From Chromatiales bacterium (GTDB taxonomy: Bacteria; Pseudomonadota; Gammaproteobacteria; CAMYNG01), in NCBI GenBank assembly GCA_027021685.1, contig JALUTW010000363.1, positions 1 to 7,757 on the forward strand: 7,757 bases of DNA. Reading direction: 5' to 3'. Below, in pieces: positions 5,338-7,757 of the stretch. Both the position numbers and the translations under genes were made by a program. The notes beneath the pieces were generated by a model. It saw only the letters and a program-made list of their open reading frames with translations. It was not told the origin of the DNA and did no database searches. Within the stretch, counting starts at the first letter, position 1, and the number at the start of each line of letters is the position of its first letter.

Positions 5338-6246
5338 TCAGCGCACTCCCGTCTCCAGGCCGCCGCCGGTCTTGAAGCGCCACACCCGCGGGATGTGGAG
5401 GATGTCGGTGTCCCGGCGGATGGCCTCGGGCAGGGGCGGGAACGGCGCCGCCAGGCGCACGATGCGCACTGCCGCATCGTCCAGCACCTTGTGCCCGGAG
5501 GAGCGCAGCACGCGCACGCTGTTCAGGGTGCCGTCGGCGTTGATGGCCACGTCCAGCAGCAGCGAGCCCGACAGGTTGCGGCGCAGGGCCTCCTCCGGAT
5601 AGTTGAGGTTGCCGATCTCCTCCACCTTGGCGCGCCAGGCGTCGAGGTAGGCGGCGAACCGGTACTGGCGGGCGTTGGCCCCGTTGACGTGGGTGTGGCG
5701 CGGGCTCTGCTGGTAGGTCTGCTTGATGCGGTTGATCTCCGCCGCCAGGCGCGCGATCTCGCGCGAGCGTTCCAGGAGCTGGGCCGGGGTCAGCCGCTGC
5801 GGGACCGGCGGCACCGGGGCCTGCTGCTCGCGGCTGCGCACCCGGCGCTCGGCGCGGTCGGCGGTGAGCAGCTCGGTCTGGAGCTGCTGCTGGGGCAGCG
5901 GCGGCGGGGCCAGGGCCGGGCGGCTGTCGGGGGCGATGCCCTGCTCGTCCACCGGGTTGGGATTGGAGAAGGGGCTGGTGGCGCGCACCTTCTCGCGCAC
6001 GTCGCCGCCGCCCAGCTGGTTGGCCTGGGCCAGGTAGTCGGCCTCCTCCGGCGCCTGGGCCGAGTGCTGGTGCACCAGGGTGATCTCCATGTTCATCACC
6101 GGCGGCTCCTCGGGCAGGCCGGCGGTGAAGCTCACGCCGAGGATGACGATGGCGTGCAGGGCCAGGGCCAGGAACAGGGTGAGCCCCAGGCGCTCGCGGA
6201 CGAGGGTCTCGGACGGCAGCGGACTGTCCAGGGCGATGGCGGTCAT
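5338..6246 (-). CDS. TonB-family energy transducer (TonB3-like)
   Basis: The 302-residue protein couples inner-membrane proton motive force to outer-membrane or envelope processes. It has one N-terminal membrane anchor (about 20-40, GLTLFLALALHAIVILGVSF) with a histidine at 31 where TonB proteins carry a functional His. A proline/glutamine-rich periplasmic linker (about 45-155) and a charged helical stretch (153-180) follow. The C-terminal TonB domain (about 205-292) has YPEEALRRNLSGSLLLDVAI, the NSVRVLRSSGHKVLDDAAV segment, APFPPLPEAIR and VWRF. The segment YRFAAYLDAWRAKVEEIGNLNYP (195-217) and the position before algH match Pseudomonas TonB3, which is associated with twitching motility and pilus assembly. 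No exbB/exbD is nearby. Start ATG 6246 is chosen over 6333 because the latter lies upstream of the TATAAT box and adds 29 non-family residues. No ribosome-binding site is seen before ATG 6246. Confidence 0.9.
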   Translation of the reverse strand: MTAIALDSPLPSETLVRERLGLTLFLALALHAIVILGVSFTAGLPEEPPVMNMEITLVHQHSAQAPEEADYLAQANQLGGGDVREKVRATSPFSNPNPVDEQGIAPDSRPALAPPPLPQQQLQTELLTADRAERRVRSREQQAPVPPVPQRLTPAQLLERSREIARLAAEINRIKQTYQQSPRHTHVNGANARQYRFAAYLDAWRAKVEEIGNLNYPEEALRRNLSGSLLLDVAINADGTLNSVRVLRSSGHKVLDDAAVRIVRLAAPFPPLPEAIRRDTDILHIPRVWRFKTGGGLETGVR

Positions 6247-6272
6247 GGCGGCGTGGCGGCCGGAACGGGCAT
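6243..6272 (-). CDS. Possible leaderless nine-codon upstream ORF coupled to tonB
   Basis: An ATG at 6272 opens the frame MPVPAATPP and ends in TGA that overlaps the tonB ATG as ATGA. Its ATG lies 7 bases after the TATAAT box, about where transcription would begin, so the message may start with AUG. tonB itself has no visible ribosome-binding site, which makes delivery of ribosomes through this minigene plausible. This is inference from spacing alone; such a short frame can arise by chance. Confidence 0.3.
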   Translation of the reverse strand: MPVPAATPP

Positions 6273-6279
6273 GGGACGG

Positions 6280-6308
6280 ATTATAGGCCGTCGCAGGCCC
6301 TGCGGCAC
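6280..6308 (-). promoter_or_regulatory. Candidate tonB promoter with consensus -10
   Basis: TATAAT at 6285-6280 on the minus strand is a perfect -10 hexamer and stands out in DNA of about 70% GC. At 17 bases upstream the hexamer is GTGCCG, a poor -35, suggesting a need for an activator. The near-palindrome GCAGGCCCTGC (6293-6303, plus strand) sits between the two elements and partly on the -35, and two 9-base direct repeats lie further upstream. Confidence 0.5.
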
Positions 6309-6325
6309 CGTGGCGCCCTGTGGTT

Positions 6326-6353
6326 CGGGTCACGAAACACGGCGCGGGTCACG
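6326..6353. repeat. Two 9-base direct repeats upstream of the tonB promoter
   Basis: CGGGTCACG occurs at 6326-6334 and again at 6345-6353 on the plus strand, 19 bases start to start, i.e. nearly two helical turns and on roughly the same DNA face. They lie about 20 bases upstream of the candidate -35. Such spacing suits a dimeric or tandem activator, but no regulator family could be assigned. Confidence 0.35.
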
Positions 6354-6400
6354 GTGTGCCTGCTGCGACGGATATCGTCAGCCGCAGACCGCGGGCGGGC

Positions 6401-6754
6401 TCAGAAGTTCATGCTGTCGAAGCGGTGCGTGCCGCCGCGCAGGCGCAGGTACACCCGGTTGGGCACGCAGGCGGCGGTGTCGCCGTCGCGGGTCAGCCAG
6501 CCCGCGGCCAGGCACAGGCGGCTGGTGCAGGCGGCGCGGGCGAAGCGGGCACGGCCGCCGCGCACCTCCACCACGCTCTGCCCCAGGGGGCCGTCCACGC
6601 GCAGGGTCCGGTCCCGGTCCAGGGGCAGGCGCGCCACCAGGCCGGCGGCGGTGCGCACCTCCACCACCGCCGGCGCGGGGCCCGTCCCCGCGCCCGGCGC
6701 CGCGCCCGCAGCCGGCACCGCGCACAGCAGCAGCACCGCGCCGGCACGCGTCAC
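6401..6754 (-). CDS. Exported NusG domain II protein
   Basis: The 117-residue product has an N-terminal signal peptide (about 1-19, hydrophobic AGAVLLLCAVPAAGAA) followed by a single NusG_II domain (about 28-110). Typical elements are LDRDRTLRVDGPLGQSVVEV (45-64), Cys76 and Cys81 (C-x4-C), GW in LCLAAGWLTRDGD, and Cys96 in CVPNRVYLRL. Despite the name, it has no transcription-factor NGN or KOW part; the family consists of short, membrane-attached or exported proteins often encoded next to ApbE and electron-transfer genes. Its biochemical role is not established. The GTG start at 6754 overlaps the apbE stop as GTGA, and GGAG lies 8 bases upstream. The overlap implies joint expression with the flavin transferase and a shared extracytoplasmic role in redox or flavoprotein maturation (inference). 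Confidence 0.85.
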   Translation of the reverse strand: MTRAGAVLLLCAVPAAGAAPGAGTGPAPAVVEVRTAAGLVARLPLDRDRTLRVDGPLGQSVVEVRGGRARFARAACTSRLCLAAGWLTRDGDTAACVPNRVYLRLRGGTHRFDSMNF

Positions 6755-7757
6755 GGCAGGGGCTCCACCCTGGGCGGCGGCACCTCCATCTCGAAGGTCA
6801 GCCGCCGGGCCATTTCCGGGGTGAGGTGAATGCCGCCGCCGGCATCGATGAGCATCACCTGGCGCACGCCCATCCGGGCCGCCGTCTCGCGCCACGCCTC
6901 CGGCCCCGCCACGAACAGGGCGGTGGCGGCGGCGTCGGCCAGGGCACCGTCGTGGTGGATGACGGTGACCGACCGGGTGCCCGTGGCCGGGTAGCCGGTG
7001 CGCGGGTCCAGGATGTGATGGTAGCGCCGGCCGCGGTACTCGAAGTAGCGCTCGTAGTCGCCGGAGGTGAACACCGCCTCGTCGCCCTCGATGGTGACCG
7101 AGGCGATGGCCCCGGCCCGGCGCGGGTGGCGGATGCCGATGCGCCAGGGCCGGTCGCCGGCACGGCCGAAGGCGCGCAGGTCTCCGCCGGCGTTGACGAT
7201 GGCGTTCTTCACGCCCAGCCGCTTGAGGTTTTCGCTGATGCGGTCCACCGCCCAGCCCTTGGCCATGCCGCCCAGATCCAGGCGCAGGGCCGGGTGGTGG
7301 CCGCGCATGCGCACCCCGCGGATCTCGATGTCGGCCATGGTGGGCAGGTCGCGCAGCAGCGCCGCCACCGCCTCCGGCTCGGGCGGGGCCGCCGGCGGAG
7401 CGTCGGCCTGGAAGCCCCACAGCCGGATCAGGTTGCCCAGCGCCGGGTTGAACAGGCCGCCGCTGGCGGCCGACAGCTCCCTGGCCCGCGTCACCAGGGG
7501 CAGCACCGAGGGGTTGGCCGAGAACCAGGCACCGGTGGCCAGGAGCTTGTTGGTGCGCCCCAGGGGGCCGGGTTTCCAGGCATGCCAGGCGAAGTGCATG
7601 AACTCCAGGTCCTGGCGCACCGTGGCCACGGCCTCGGCCGCCAGCTCCGGGCTCACCCCGGCCAGGCTCAGTTCCACCAGGGTGCCGAAGGCGAGGAACT
7701 CGTGGCGCTGGATGGGCGGCGCCTCCCGCTGGCAGCCGGCGGCGAGCACGGCCGCCA
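6751..7757 (-). CDS. apbE: FAD:protein FMN transferase ApbE (5' end outside window)
   Basis: At least 334 residues are visible and the start lies beyond the right edge. The enzyme uses FAD to attach FMN covalently to a Thr or Ser of exported target proteins, such as subunits of Rnf and Nqr complexes or FMN-binding domain proteins. The first visible residues end a lipoprotein signal (AAVLAAGC, then QREAPP), so the protein is probably anchored at the membrane facing the periplasm. Counting from the GTG at 7749, family motifs are FNPALGNLIRLWGF (100-113), DLGGMAKGWAVDR (158-170), NAGGDLRAFG (186-195), TSGDYERYF (228-236), HHILDPRTGYPA (244-255) and ADAAATALFV (271-280) with the metal-binding Asp. 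All look intact. The GTG at 7749 is not taken as the start because it would leave the lipobox without a hydrophobic segment. No obvious flavinylation target is in the window. Confidence 0.93.
   Translation of the reverse strand, partial: AAVLAAGCQREAPPIQRHEFLAFGTLVELSLAGVSPELAAEAVATVRQDLEFMHFAWHAWKPGPLGRTNKLLATGAWFSANPSVLPLVTRARELSAASGGLFNPALGNLIRLWGFQADAPPAAPPEPEAVAALLRDLPTMADIEIRGVRMRGHHPALRLDLGGMAKGWAVDRISENLKRLGVKNAIVNAGGDLRAFGRAGDRPWRIGIRHPRRAGAIASVTIEGDEAVFTSGDYERYFEYRGRRYHHILDPRTGYPATGTRSVTVIHHDGALADAAATALFVAGPEAWRETAARMGVRQVMLIDAGGGIHLTPEMARRLTFEMEVPPPRVEPLP

Noticed and set aside
6247..6333. Longer tonB start at 6333
   Set aside because: The extension lies upstream of the TATAAT box and adds residues not typical before the TonB membrane anchor.

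Overview
The window is about 70% GC with dense, overlapping genes that all lie on the minus strand. Gene content and order point to a gammaproteobacterium outside the enterics, possibly of the Chromatiales/Ectothiorhodospiraceae type (inference). The central order tonB-algH-ruvX-pyrR-pyrB-pyrC is, from memory, the order at the Pseudomonas tonB3-algH-yqgF-pyrR-pyrB-pyrC' locus. No RNA gene, CRISPR array or plus-strand gene was found.

In transcription order (high to low coordinates), the right end holds an ApbE-type flavin transferase lipoprotein whose first codons lie outside the window. A small exported NusG-domain-II protein overlaps its stop codon. About 150 bases of non-coding DNA follow, with a consensus TATAAT box. 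Then comes a TonB-like energy transducer, which may be read through a nine-codon leaderless upstream ORF. After a 131-base gap, a tightly packed run begins: algH, ruvX (yqgF), pyrR, pyrB, pyrC and pyrK. Nearly every junction is a 4-base ATGA or GTGA overlap.

The pyrimidine block encodes PyrR (PRTase fold), the aspartate transcarbamoylase catalytic chain, a dihydroorotase homologue that has lost several metal ligands (so a PyrC'-like structural partner of PyrB rather than an enzyme), and PyrK, the FAD/2Fe-2S electron-transfer subunit of a class 1B dihydroorotate dehydrogenase. No pyrD catalytic gene is present in the window.

Beyond pyrK, the gene order is disturbed. A well-initiated ORF resembling the N-terminus of an HPP-family membrane protein loses resemblance after about 31 residues. 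It runs into a low-complexity dispersed-type repeat with 8-base units, inverted repeats and small palindromes (about 250-440). A short unassigned stretch follows, and then the left end of an ISL3-like insertion sequence with the first codons of its transposase (1-118). The most interesting points are the catalytically dead PyrC next to PyrK without PyrD, the repeat-truncated HPP-like gene, and the unusual start region of tonB.
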